Source: Ilumatobacteraceae bacterium (GTDB lineage Bacteria; Actinomycetota; Acidimicrobiia; Acidimicrobiales; Ilumatobacteraceae). Taken from it: DNA of 45,162 nt. Shown here in pieces: positions 34,589-43,239 of the stretch. Below the pieces are notes generated by a model. That model saw nothing but the letters and a program-made list of their open reading frames with translations. It did no database searches and was not told the DNA's origin. The translations under genes were made by a program, and so were the position numbers. Each line of letters starts with the position of its first letter. Position 1 is the first letter of the stretch. The stretch is from assembly GCA_009691255.1 (NCBI GenBank), contig SHUT01000012.1, positions 1 to 45,162 on the forward strand, read 5' to 3'.

Positions 34589-37297
34589 GTGATCTTTGAC
34601 GGCTCAATGCACCAGCTCCCCGATACTGATCCTGGCGAAACACAAGAGTGGCTTGACTCCCTTGATGCCGTTGTCGACGCCAGCGGGAAAAACCGGGCGC
34701 GATACTTGTTGTCAAGATTATTAGAACGCGCTCAGCAATCCCAGGTGAGTTTCCCTGCAACGGTGAGCACGCCATATCTCAATACCATTCCTCGTGAGAA
34801 CGAGCCGTGGTTTCCAGGCGACGAACATATTGAGCGACGAATTCGGGCATACATTCGCTGGAACGCTGCGGCCATGGTGTCAAGAGCCAATCACATTGCT
34901 GAAGGCATTGGGGGACATCTTTCAACATTTGCCAGTTCGGCAAGTTTGTATGAGATCGGCTTCAATCACTTTTTCCGCGGAAAAGACGACGGCAATGCTG
35001 GTGATCACGTCTATTTTCAGGGACACGCAGCACCAGGTGTCTACGCCCGTGCATTTCTTGAAGGCCGACTAACAGAAGACGACCTTGATCATTTCCGTCG
35101 TGAGATTGGACGAGACGGACACGGGCTGAGTAGTTATCCGCATCCGCGATTGATGTCTGACTTTTGGGAGTTTCCGACAGTTTCGATGGGCCTTGGACCG
35201 CTTACTGCGCTCTATCAGGCGCGCTTTAATCGATACCTTCACAATCGAGAAATCGACGACACATCGCAAAGCCGCGTGTGGGCATTTATTGGTGATGGAG
35301 AGACCGACGAACCAGAAACACTCGGAGCTCTATCATTGGCCGCGCGCGAACACCTTGACAATCTCGTCTTTGTCGTCAATTGCAATCTTCAACGCCTTGA
35401 CGGACCAGTGCGCGGCAACGGCAAAATCATTCAAGAGCTCGAAGCAGTGTTTAGAGGTGCTGGCTGGAACGTCATCAAAGTCATCTGGGGTTCTAAATGG
35501 GATGACCTTTTAGCCAAAGACGTGGACGGTGTGTTATTGAATCAGATGAACTCGACTGTTGACGGCGAGTTCCAGCGCTATTCCGTCGAAGACGGATCGT
35601 ACATTCGAGAACATTTCTTTGGACCTGATTGGCGATTGCGACAGATGGTGTCACACCTCACCGACGATGAACTCGTCTCGTTGCCACGCGGCGGACACGA
35701 TTATCGCAAGTTGTATGCGGCCTACCGCACCGCGATGGAGAACTTGGGTTCTGGACGACCAACGGTTATTTTGTGCAAAACAATTAAGGGATGGACCCTT
35801 GGACCAGACATCGAGGGACGCAACGCCACTCATCAAATCAAAAAAATGAACCTTGAGCAGTTGCGGGCGATGCGCACTCGACTGCATCTTGAAGAAGAAA
35901 TACCCGATGCCGCTCTCGAGGCCCAAGACCCACCATATTTTCGACCAGCCACAGATTCTGTTGAATACCAGTACATGATGGAGCGCCGTCGTGCACTCGG
36001 TGGTTCGCTGCCGCGCCGCGTCGTGCGTACCCGTCGACCAATCATGCTCCCGCTCAGCGATGCCTTCGAAGAGTTTGATGCTGGCTCTAAAGAACAAGCT
36101 GTCAGCACCACAATGGGGTTCACGCGTCTGCTGCGCAATCTGGCACGCGATGAAAACATCGGTCAGCGCATAGTTCCAATCGTTGCTGATGAAGCAAGAA
36201 CATTTGGTATGGACTCGCTCTTCCGCGAACTCAAGATCTATGCATCTCAAGGACAAAAGTACGAGCCAGTCGACCATGCCTTGTTGTTGTCGTATGCAGA
36301 ATCAACAAAGGGACAGATCCTTGAAGAAGGCATCACCGAAGCGGGCGCCATGTCAAGTTTCATTGCTGCTGGCACTTCATATGTAACGCGCGGAGTCCCG
36401 ATGGTTCCGTTCTACATTTTTTATTCAATGTTTGGCTTTCAGCGCGTCGGAGATCTCATCTGGCAAGCAGCAGACGCACGCACTAGGGGGTTTTTGCTCG
36501 GAGCCACTGCGGGACGAACAACACTTCAAGGTGAAGGCTTGCAACATCAAGACGGACATAGTTTGTTGCTTGCTTCAACTGTTCCCGCGTGTCAAGCATA
36601 TGACCCCGCGTTTGCCTACGAAGTTGCCATCATCATTAAAACCGGATTGCAACGTATGTACGGCGACGCCTCAGAAGATATTTTTTATTACATCGCGTTG
36701 TATAACGAAAACCAGCCAATGCCAGCACGCCCATCGAGCGTTACCGACGCCGACATCACAAGTGGGCTTTACAAATGGGCTCCGAGTCCCACTGCTCATG
36801 TTCACGCATCGCTTGTGTTTTCTGGCTCTGCCAACCTTGCGGCTCGAGATGCAGCGTCAGTATTGCTCGGCACCTACGGCATCTCTGTTGACCTCTGGTC
36901 TGCAACTTCATACAAAGCACTACGCCAAGACGCCATGCAAACCGAACGCTGGAATCGTCTGCATCCAACAGAGTCAGCGCGTGTATCGCTTGTTTCGCAA
37001 CTATTAGGTGAATCAGACAGTCCAGTAATTGCAGTCTCTGATTTCATGCGCATCGTGCCCGAGCAAATCGCGAATCACATTGCTCGACCATTTATTTCGC
37101 TCGGAACAGACGGAGTCGGTCGTAGCGATACCCGAGATACTCTGCGCCGCTATTTCGAGATTGATAGCGCCCACATTGTGGTGGCTACTTTGGGTGCTCT
37201 TATTGGCAACCATGGGGTGACAGCCGATACTGTTGCTCAGGCAATCATCAATAGCGGTATCGACCCCGATGCAGCACACGGACTAGTGCTCGACTAA
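34589..37297 (+). CDS. aceE: Pyruvate dehydrogenase E1 component, homodimeric type
   Basis: Thiamine diphosphate enzyme (902 residues) that decarboxylates pyruvate and acetylates the E2 lipoyl arm. Family marks: ENEPWFPGDEHIERRIRAYI (about 70-90), HLSTFASSASLYEIGFNHFF (about 110-130), the ThDP/magnesium motif GDGETDEPE...VNCN (about 234-265), and DHALLLSYAESTKGQILEEGITEAG (about 565-590) of the pyrimidine domain. Start: GTG at 34589, or the ATG six codons later (MHQLPDTDP). E2 and E3 are encoded at 20720-23495, so the complex is split over two loci. A palindrome lies 13 bases upstream. The HhH repair gene follows after three bases. Confidence 0.97.
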   Translation: MIFDGSMHQLPDTDPGETQEWLDSLDAVVDASGKNRARYLLSRLLERAQQSQVSFPATVSTPYLNTIPRENEPWFPGDEHIERRIRAYIRWNAAAMVSRANHIAEGIGGHLSTFASSASLYEIGFNHFFRGKDDGNAGDHVYFQGHAAPGVYARAFLEGRLTEDDLDHFRREIGRDGHGLSSYPHPRLMSDFWEFPTVSMGLGPLTALYQARFNRYLHNREIDDTSQSRVWAFIGDGETDEPETLGALSLAAREHLDNLVFVVNCNLQRLDGPVRGNGKIIQELEAVFRGAGWNVIKVIWGSKWDDLLAKDVDGVLLNQMNSTVDGEFQRYSVEDGSYIREHFFGPDWRLRQMVSHLTDDELVSLPRGGHDYRKLYAAYRTAMENLGSGRPTVILCKTIKGWTLGPDIEGRNATHQIKKMNLEQLRAMRTRLHLEEEIPDAALEAQDPPYFRPATDSVEYQYMMERRRALGGSLPRRVVRTRRPIMLPLSDAFEEFDAGSKEQAVSTTMGFTRLLRNLARDENIGQRIVPIVADEARTFGMDSLFRELKIYASQGQKYEPVDHALLLSYAESTKGQILEEGITEAGAMSSFIAAGTSYVTRGVPMVPFYIFYSMFGFQRVGDLIWQAADARTRGFLLGATAGRTTLQGEGLQHQDGHSLLLASTVPACQAYDPAFAYEVAIIIKTGLQRMYGDASEDIFYYIALYNENQPMPARPSSVTDADITSGLYKWAPSPTAHVHASLVFSGSANLAARDAASVLLGTYGISVDLWSATSYKALRQDAMQTERWNRLHPTESARVSLVSQLLGESDSPVIAVSDFMRIVPEQIANHIARPFISLGTDGVGRSDTRDTLRRYFEIDSAHIVVATLGALIGNHGVTADTVAQAIINSGIDPDAAHGLVLD

Positions 37298-37300
37298 CAC

Positions 37301-37906
37301 ATGACATCTTCTTCATCAATCTCTGGAACCTTATACATCACCGGCAACAACAAAGCCGATGCGATGCTCAATACCAATGCGTCAGCTTTGCTGATTGGAT
37401 TATTACTAGATCAACAAGTTCCAATGGAGTGGGCATTTGCTGGCCCGTTCACATTGAAGACTCGACTCGGCCACTTCAACATCAAAAAAATCGCTGAGAT
37501 GAATCCTGATGATTTACTTGACATCTGCTTGCAAAAACCAGCGATCCACCGTTTTCCTGCCTCGATGGCCAAACGCATTCACGACGTCTGCAAGGTGCTT
37601 GTGCGCGACTATAAAGGCAAAGCAGAAAACATGTGGGCAGACATCACCACTGCCGAAGAGCTCATGGTTCGGCTTCGTGCGCTGCCGGGTTACGGAGAAG
37701 AAAAATCACAGATATTTGTGGCGCTTATCGCCAAGCGAATGGACATCAAATTGCTTGGCTGGAAATCTGCTGCTGGCGAATTTGGCGATACCAAGTTCCG
37801 CACAGTTGCTGATATCACATCTCCTGAAACCCTGCTCAAGGTGCGAGCCACAAAAAAAGCACAAAAAGCAGCCGCACGAGACAAGCAAGACAAGCCTCTG
37901 CGCTAG
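37301..37906 (+). CDS. HhH-GPD family base excision repair protein
   Basis: A 201-residue protein of an actinobacterial HhH-GPD family (TIGR03252 type), related to DNA glycosylases. Visible: LLIGLLLDQQVPMEWAFAGP (about 31-50), which corresponds to the start of the glycosylase domain, and the helix-hairpin-helix LRALPGYGEEKSQIFVALI (about 126-144) that grips the DNA backbone. A basic Lys/Ala-rich tail ends the protein. The catalytic aspartate and any iron-sulfur cysteines seen in larger members are not obvious, so lyase or glycosylase activity is by family only. It is placed three bases after aceE and 12 before galE, in a probable three-gene operon without clear functional logic. Confidence 0.87.
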   Translation: MTSSSSISGTLYITGNNKADAMLNTNASALLIGLLLDQQVPMEWAFAGPFTLKTRLGHFNIKKIAEMNPDDLLDICLQKPAIHRFPASMAKRIHDVCKVLVRDYKGKAENMWADITTAEELMVRLRALPGYGEEKSQIFVALIAKRMDIKLLGWKSAAGEFGDTKFRTVADITSPETLLKVRATKKAQKAAARDKQDKPLR

Positions 37907-37918
37907 CGTCTTTGGCGT

Positions 37919-38905
37919 ATGACAACCCTCGTCACAGGCGGTGCTGGATATATCGGCTCTATCACGGCTCGCCTCTTGCGCTCAACGGGGCGCTCTGTGG
38001 TGGTTCTCGACTCACTCGAAAACGGTCATGCTGCAGCAGTCGGAGATACTCCGCTCGTGGTTGGCAATGTCGCCAATACAGAACTTGTCTCTCAAGTCTG
38101 TCATGACCACGATGTTGACGAAGTAGTTCACTTTGCTGCATACAAGGCAGTGGGTGAATCAATGGAAAATCCTGGCAAATATTTTAACAACAATGTCACT
38201 GGCTCGCAAAAACTTATCGACACAATTACTGCGTGCGGAATCTCGCGGTTTGTCTTTTCGTCAACTGCGGCAATTTATGGCACACCTGATTCTGTCCCCG
38301 TGAGTGAATCATCTGCAGTTCGGTGCGAAAGTGTATATGCCCAAACAAAACTAATGATCGAGCACTTGTTGCATTGGTACGGCCAAACACACGGTTTGCG
38401 CAGCGTAAGTCTGCGGTATTTCAATGCCGCAGGGGCAAGCGATGATTCAACACTCGGAGAAGACTGGCGCTTCTCGCAAAACCTCATACCTCATGTCATG
38501 AAAGCGGTCTTGGGTGAGTCACCTGCACTGAGCGTTTTTGGCAACGATTACCCCACACCAGACGGAACAGGCGTGCGTGACTATATCCATGTTGAAGATC
38601 TTGCTGCATCGCACGTGGCGGCACTCAATTATTTATCCAGCGGCGGACAAACACTGATCTGCAATGTTGGCACTGGTCACGGAACTTCGGTATTAGAAAT
38701 TCTTGAAGCCACAGAACGCATTGTCGGAAAGCCTGTTCCGCATGTCATCAAGCCACGACGTGCTGGAGATCCTTCTGAGTGCTATGCCGCAACAATGCTG
38801 GCAGCCGAAAAACTAGGTTTCACGGCCACGCGATCTCTTGACGATATTATTTCTTCTGCATATGCATGGCATGTTGCGCATCCGAACGGACACAACGCCA
38901 ACTAA
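37919..38905 (+). CDS. galE: UDP-glucose 4-epimerase
   Basis: Interconverts UDP-glucose and UDP-galactose with tightly bound NAD, supplying galactose for cell-surface glycans. An extended SDR of 328 residues: TGGAGYIGS (6-14), HFAAYKAVGESMENP (71-85), VFSSTAAIYG (112-121) with the active-site Ser/Thr, and Tyr140-x-x-x-Lys144 in YAQTK. SLRYFNAAGA (about 160-169) and RAGDPSECYA (about 281-290) complete the family set. It could also act on N-acetylated sugars. It is the last gene of the aceE-HhH-galE run; its stop TAA overlaps the TAG of the convergent hydrolase gene as CTAA at 38902-38905. Confidence 0.95.
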   Translation: MTTLVTGGAGYIGSITARLLRSTGRSVVVLDSLENGHAAAVGDTPLVVGNVANTELVSQVCHDHDVDEVVHFAAYKAVGESMENPGKYFNNNVTGSQKLIDTITACGISRFVFSSTAAIYGTPDSVPVSESSAVRCESVYAQTKLMIEHLLHWYGQTHGLRSVSLRYFNAAGASDDSTLGEDWRFSQNLIPHVMKAVLGESPALSVFGNDYPTPDGTGVRDYIHVEDLAASHVAALNYLSSGGQTLICNVGTGHGTSVLEILEATERIVGKPVPHVIKPRRAGDPSECYAATMLAAEKLGFTATRSLDDIISSAYAWHVAHPNGHNAN

Positions 38906-39663
38906 GCCGTCACACGCTGACGATCGAGCCATCCCATCAGCACCGCGATTGCACGCGGATCATGTCGCAGCCGATGTCCGGCGCCAGTAATCACGCGTAA
39001 CTCTGCGCTGCCGTGCGACTCCGCTAACGAGCGAGAATCTGTAATCGGCACGCTCTCATCATCAGCACCATGCATCACGAGTAATGGTCGCGGAGCGAAA
39101 CGACTTGCTGCGTCAACAGGTCGAAAGCGACGCAATTGACGAGACCATTCGTCAAATGCTGGAGGAAACGAGGGATGGCGGATTGCGCCGATCTCTTTTG
39201 CATGTTCTAAGAAACGTCTGGGTTGATCTGCCCAGTCATCAAAGTCTGCACGCGGACCCATCAACACGCATCCACGCACACGCGGATCATCAGCAGCAGC
39301 ACACAACGCCAGTGAGCCTCCGGTATTCGTGCCGATCAACCAGACACCAAAAGGCGCGACTTCTTCTACGATGTGATCGATTGCAGCCCGTAGGTCGTCG
39401 ATCCATCCTTGCAACGAAAAATCACCTTCACTCTCACCACATCCACGAAAGGTAAACGTCATCGCAGCCCAACCCAGATCGTTGGCAATTCGGTCAATGA
39501 GTTGGGGAAAAGTAGTTGCCGATTGACGAGCGTCAAGTGGGCCGATCGGAAACCCGTGACACAAAATTACGGCGGGAAGATTGACATGTCGCCCAGGTGG
39601 TCGCACCAAATACCGACTGAGCGTCAAGTCGCCCGACTGAAATGTTCCGTTCATATCTGTCAT
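38902..39663 (-). CDS. Alpha/beta hydrolase fold protein with Asn at the nucleophile site
   Basis: A 253-residue alpha/beta hydrolase: VILCHGFPIG (oxyanion region, about 32-41), FTFRGCGESEGDFSLQGWIDD (about 70-90), the nucleophile elbow, then PLLVMHGADDESVPITDS with the acid (Asp201 or 202) and GAGHRLRHD with His230. The elbow, normally G-x-Ser-x-G-G, reads GTNTGG, so Asn113 occupies the nucleophile place; the codon is AAT, read directly from the strand. Acid and His are kept. Either the protein is not a classical hydrolase, or another residue (such as Ser117) acts. The gene follows a small unknown gene by 29 bases and ends convergently on galE. Confidence 0.85.
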   Translation of the reverse strand: MTDMNGTFQSGDLTLSRYLVRPPGRHVNLPAVILCHGFPIGPLDARQSATTFPQLIDRIANDLGWAAMTFTFRGCGESEGDFSLQGWIDDLRAAIDHIVEEVAPFGVWLIGTNTGGSLALCAAADDPRVRGCVLMGPRADFDDWADQPRRFLEHAKEIGAIRHPSFPPAFDEWSRQLRRFRPVDAASRFAPRPLLVMHGADDESVPITDSRSLAESHGSAELRVITGAGHRLRHDPRAIAVLMGWLDRQRVTA

Positions 39664-39692
39664 TGGTTTAGCGCATCTGGCTCTGTTGGCGT

Positions 39693-39917
39693 CTATGCGC
39701 GAGGCTTACGATGACGACGCGAAGCACCAGGCGAGGCTTGCGTGTAGCCACGATTGCGGGCTTCTGCCAACGTGTCTGGTCCAAAACTTAAACCCACGCC
39801 AGCCCCGACAATGTCGTCAATGATGCCAACATCTGTCCATTCATCAAGGTCATACACCAACTGAGTCCGCTTGTCACCCAAGAATCGCGAGTGTTCAAAT
39901 TTTCCTGGTCTTTCCAT
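39693..39917 (-). CDS. Small conserved-looking protein, unknown function
   Basis: A 74-residue protein beginning MERPGKFEHSRFLGDKRTQ. I do not recognise a named family. It is acidic in the middle (LVYDLDEWTDVGIIDDIVG), then has GLSFGPDTLAEARNRGY, and ends in a basic Arg/His/Lys tail (ASRRHRKPRA). The arrangement of a structured acidic core and a basic tail could suit RNA or ribosome contact, but this is speculation. I choose the ATG at 39917; an upstream frame to 40046 would overlap the divergent DsbA-like gene. It is 29 bases ahead of the hydrolase gene on the same strand. Coding status is supported by position and by a plausible amino acid composition. Confidence 0.65.
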   Translation of the reverse strand: MERPGKFEHSRFLGDKRTQLVYDLDEWTDVGIIDDIVGAGVGLSFGPDTLAEARNRGYTQASPGASRRHRKPRA

Positions 39918-39993
39918 GTGTCCCACGATAGCCCCGACTGAGCGGCGGAGCTGTTCTGCGCCTACGGTATGTCTTGTAACAACGGAGGCACCG

Positions 39994-40683
39994 ATGACCA
40001 ATGCAGTGCAACAACCTACAGAGATTGAGTTTTTCTTCGACCCCATTTGTCCGTACGCCTATCAAACATCGATATGGATTCGCGACGTGCGCAAACAACT
40101 CGGATTCTCTATCAACTGGCGTTTCTTTAGCCTCGAAGAAATTAACCGCACGGGTGACTCCAAGCATCCGTGGGAGCGTGAGATCGCCTACGGCTGGTCA
40201 CAGATGCGTGTTTCGGCCTGGTTGCGTCGCCAGAGCATGGACTGGTGTGATCGCCACTACGAGGTATGTGGGCAAGCATTGCATTTGCAGGGTCTTCGTC
40301 CGTATGACCGCACAGTCGCGATGCAACTTTTGTCAGAGGCAGATCTTCCGACCAACGCATGGGATGATGCACTTGCTGATCCCACTACTCATGATGATGT
40401 TCGGCGTGACCACGACGAGGCAGTAAATATTCATGCTGGATTTGGTGTACCGATCATCATCATCCCGGGCGCACGAGCAGTCTTTGGTCCAGTTGTTGTG
40501 CCGGTACCACCGGCTGACAGAGCGCTCGAGTTGTGGGACATGACACTCTCCTACAGCCAGTTCCCTGGATTATTTGAATTCAAAACACCAAAGACAAACG
40601 ACGACCTACAAATGATTGGCGATATTTTTAAGCCATACCTTGAAGCACGTCAATGGCCCTCAATTATGAACCCTGCTCCTTAG
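39994..40683 (+). CDS. DsbA-like thioredoxin-fold protein
   Basis: A 229-residue cytosolic protein (no signal peptide) of the DsbA/FrnE/2-hydroxychromene-carboxylate isomerase group. The active-site turn reads FDPICPYAY, with a single Cys19 in a CPYA context; the second cysteine of CxxC is missing. Such proteins usually act with a low-molecular-weight thiol as isomerases or transferases, rather than as disulfide oxidases. The cis-proline loop GFGVPIIIIPGARAVFGPV (about 150-168) is typical. A good ribosome site, GGAGG, precedes the ATG at 39994; an upstream start at 39871 would overlap the divergent small gene. The mycothiol-type gene follows 28 bases later, suggesting that mycothiol is the thiol. 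Confidence 0.85.
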   Translation: MTNAVQQPTEIEFFFDPICPYAYQTSIWIRDVRKQLGFSINWRFFSLEEINRTGDSKHPWEREIAYGWSQMRVSAWLRRQSMDWCDRHYEVCGQALHLQGLRPYDRTVAMQLLSEADLPTNAWDDALADPTTHDDVRRDHDEAVNIHAGFGVPIIIIPGARAVFGPVVVPVPPADRALELWDMTLSYSQFPGLFEFKTPKTNDDLQMIGDIFKPYLEARQWPSIMNPAP

Positions 40684-40711
40684 AGCAACTCCCCGATCAG
40701 AAAGTACTTCC

Positions 40712-41518
40712 ATGATTCCGACCGACCTAATTGATTTACTGGAAAATACGTGGACATCGACGAGTGAACTCGGCGCACAGCTCACCGAGGCACAATGGAA
40801 ATCGCCGTCAGAGTTGCCTGGCTGGACCGTGCAAGACACGCTCTCGCATCTTCTTGGTGGCGAGCGCATGATGCAACGACTCCCGCCAACAACCCATGTG
40901 GCTGCTGCGGCAGATCACGTCAAGAATCCAATCGGAGCAAACAACGAAAACGATGTTGACGAACGTCGATCATGGTCTGGGGCTCAAGTGCTGACTGAGT
41001 GGAACGAAATAACTGCTCTTCGAATACGAACTTTGCGCGATGCAGACGACGCGTATTTCGCTGTCGAAGCAATGACGCCAACTGGTCCCGGAACGGTGGC
41101 TGACTTTTTACATATTCGTATTATGGATTGTTGGTTGCACGAACAAGAGATGCGCAGAGTGACTGGTATCTCTGGTAACGAATCAGGAGACTGCGCCAAA
41201 CACGCCCTGAATCGGCTAATTCGCACTATCCCCATTGTTGTTGGCAAGCGCGCGGCAACACCAGAGGGTGCAACAGTTTCTTTTCACATCACTGGCGCCG
41301 TGCAACGTGCGATCGCCTGCACCATCACCAATGGCCGCGGCACTGTCTCAGATGGTGTAGCGACAGATGCCCTCGTCACAATCACTCTTGATAGCGCTAC
41401 TTTTTTTCAGCTCGCCACAGGTCGCGTTACCGCCGACGAGAGCAAAAATAAATGGAGCATCACAGGCGACAAAGATCTTGGATACCGCGTGGTGAGCCAG
41501 TTGAATATGATGATCTAG
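40712..41518 (+). CDS. Mycothiol-dependent maleylpyruvate isomerase-like (DinB fold) protein
   Basis: A 268-residue protein with an N-terminal four-helix DinB-like metal-binding domain of the mycothiol-dependent maleylpyruvate isomerase superfamily. LPGWTVQDTLSHLLGGE carries His46 and Glu51; RIMDCWLHEQEMRR carries His143 and Glu144. These are probable metal ligands. The C-terminal 100 residues resemble an SCP2-like sterol-carrier fold (VSFHITGAVQRAIACTITNG, then VTITLDSATFFQLATGR). Members use mycothiol, the thiol of actinobacteria, in isomerisation or thiol transfer. Its upstream partner is the DsbA-like protein. The true substrate is unknown. Confidence 0.87.
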   Translation: MIPTDLIDLLENTWTSTSELGAQLTEAQWKSPSELPGWTVQDTLSHLLGGERMMQRLPPTTHVAAAADHVKNPIGANNENDVDERRSWSGAQVLTEWNEITALRIRTLRDADDAYFAVEAMTPTGPGTVADFLHIRIMDCWLHEQEMRRVTGISGNESGDCAKHALNRLIRTIPIVVGKRAATPEGATVSFHITGAVQRAIACTITNGRGTVSDGVATDALVTITLDSATFFQLATGRVTADESKNKWSITGDKDLGYRVVSQLNMMI

Positions 41519-41532
41519 TCATCACAAACTTC

Positions 41533-41982
41533 TTATAACGAGGTCTGCGGCCCAACAGCACCGATCGCAGCAAAGTATGCAAGATGAGCATCGACGACCT
41601 GCACTACATCAACATCATCAAGTACTGCAACACCAAGTCTTTCAGACTCACCCAACAAAAATGCTGCAGCAGTAGTTTCATCGACCACCAAGACGTCGGT
41701 GATCTCTTGTCGTAGCTCCATCACCCTGTCAGGCTGGAGACCTCGGGCGCGCAACCACTGCAAGTGGGCGACAAGTAGTTGATGTAATTCATCTTTTGTG
41801 AGCCGTGCTTGAGTTGACTCTGGAAGACGTTCCGCTACAAACTCCATTGCCTCTGCAAACTCATACACCACCCGTGGAGAAAATGCGTCCAGCCGATGGG
41901 CTTCTCTGCCGATTGTTGCGGCCGCAATCAAAAACACGCCAATCACTCCGAGTGCAATAAAAAACACGATCACTAAGTCCAT
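41533..41982 (-). CDS. Conserved-looking protein with one membrane anchor
   Basis: A 149-residue protein with an N-terminal hydrophobic segment (about 3-24) and a cytosolic helical domain: VVYEFAEAMEFVAERLP, LLVAHLQWLRARGLQPDRV (about 69-87), VVDETTAAAFLLGESERLGV (about 98-117) and DVVQVVDAHLAYFAAIGAVG. I do not recognise a named family. The region is rich in Leu, Val and acids, consistent with a small regulatory or adaptor helix bundle. Its start lies only 24 bases from the MFS transporter start on the other strand; its tail is 14 bases from the convergent DinB gene. Function unknown. Confidence 0.75.
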   Translation of the reverse strand: MDLVIVFFIALGVIGVFLIAAATIGREAHRLDAFSPRVVYEFAEAMEFVAERLPESTQARLTKDELHQLLVAHLQWLRARGLQPDRVMELRQEITDVLVVDETTAAAFLLGESERLGVAVLDDVDVVQVVDAHLAYFAAIGAVGPQTSL

Positions 41983-42006
41983 CCTTTCAGCCTATTGTGG
42001 ATAGTT

Positions 42007-43239
42007 ATGTTCCATGATCTACCTGCACTCTGGAAAATCAAGCGCTATCGCTTCCTTCTCACGGCACGCGCAATCTCTAATATCGGTAACGGCATATCCC
42101 CTATTGCACTGGCCTTTGGCGTTCTGGGACTGCCTGGTGCAACTCCCGCATCGCTCAGCCTTGTCACGACAGCCCAGATGGTGCCCATTGTCGTGTTCTT
42201 GCTGATCGGCGGTGTCGTGGCAGATAGATTCGGCCGTGCCCAAGTCGTGGGCACCACCGACATCATCGGCAGTATCTTTGTTGGAGCATCGTCAATTCTG
42301 TTTTTGTCAGGTCATGCCACCGTCCCGCTTTTGTGTGCAATTGCTGCCATCATTGGCATTCTCAACGCACTGTGGTGGCCGGCATTTGCTGGATTACTCC
42401 CCGAAATTGTTCCGCCTGAACTAATCCAGTCTGCGCTCTCTATTCAGGGACTCAGTGCGAACATGGGATTCACAATTGGTGCGAGTATTGGTGGGGCAAT
42501 CGTCAGCATATCTGGTGCGGGTTGGGCGATTCTTATCGATGCCTTGTCGTTTCTTATTGCTGGATTATTGGTTCTGCAACTCAAGAACGTCACACCGTCT
42601 TGCGAATCAGATGCGCCACGGGAGTCAATGTTGGCTCAACTCAAAGATGGCTGGAACGAGTTTTCATCACGGCGCTGGCTCGTCACGCTCGTCGTCGCAT
42701 TTGCATTCATCAATATGTGCGTCGAAGGATTCATCGGTGTACTTGCGCCCGTGCAAATGAAAGAGCAACTCGGTGGCGCCAAAGATATGGGAATCATGCT
42801 TTTCGCCTTTGGAGTCGGAAATATTTCTGGTGTTCTTATTTCACTCAAGATTCGACCCAAGCACCCGTTGCGAGTTGGCATGCTATGGACGCCCTTCATT
42901 GGCTTGCTCGTGCTCTCGCTTGCGATCCCACTGCCACTTCCGCTCATTGTGGCGATTGCTGTTGCCGCTGGTATTGCTGAAGCCCTCTTCTTTGTACTCT
43001 GGATGACAACGTTCCAGACTCAAATACCCCAAGAAGCCCTCTCCCGCGTTAGTTCTTACGACGCCTTCGGTTCGATGTTATTTGCGCCTATTGGCCTGTT
43101 CGTGGCGGGACCACTCGCGCAATGGATTGGCGCACGCGACGCGCTCCTGATTGCGGGCTCGGTTGTCTTGATTGCATCCATTAGTGCTCTGCTTGTGCGT
43201 GACGTTCGCAATCTTGAGAGTGTGGTTGACAAGTTGTAG
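42007..43239 (+). CDS. MFS transporter
   Basis: A 410-residue, roughly twelve-helix transporter of the major facilitator superfamily, in the EntS-like drug or siderophore exporter branch. The conserved loop between helices 2 and 3 reads GGVVADRFGRAQV (about 69-81), and another basic loop IRPKHPL follows at about 282. The N-terminal FLLTARAISNIGNGI motif is typical of that branch. A TTG at 41995 would add four residues; I prefer the ATG at 42007. It starts 24 bases from the divergent anchored protein and its stop abuts that of the deacetylase. The exported compound is unknown. Confidence 0.9.
   Translation: MFHDLPALWKIKRYRFLLTARAISNIGNGISPIALAFGVLGLPGATPASLSLVTTAQMVPIVVFLLIGGVVADRFGRAQVVGTTDIIGSIFVGASSILFLSGHATVPLLCAIAAIIGILNALWWPAFAGLLPEIVPPELIQSALSIQGLSANMGFTIGASIGGAIVSISGAGWAILIDALSFLIAGLLVLQLKNVTPSCESDAPRESMLAQLKDGWNEFSSRRWLVTLVVAFAFINMCVEGFIGVLAPVQMKEQLGGAKDMGIMLFAFGVGNISGVLISLKIRPKHPLRVGMLWTPFIGLLVLSLAIPLPLPLIVAIAVAAGIAEALFFVLWMTTFQTQIPQEALSRVSSYDAFGSMLFAPIGLFVAGPLAQWIGARDALLIAGSVVLIASISALLVRDVRNLESVVDKL

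Noticed and set aside
35651-36277. 208-residue open frame antisense to aceE
   Set aside because: Lies wholly inside the conserved aceE gene and lacks any recognisable domain.
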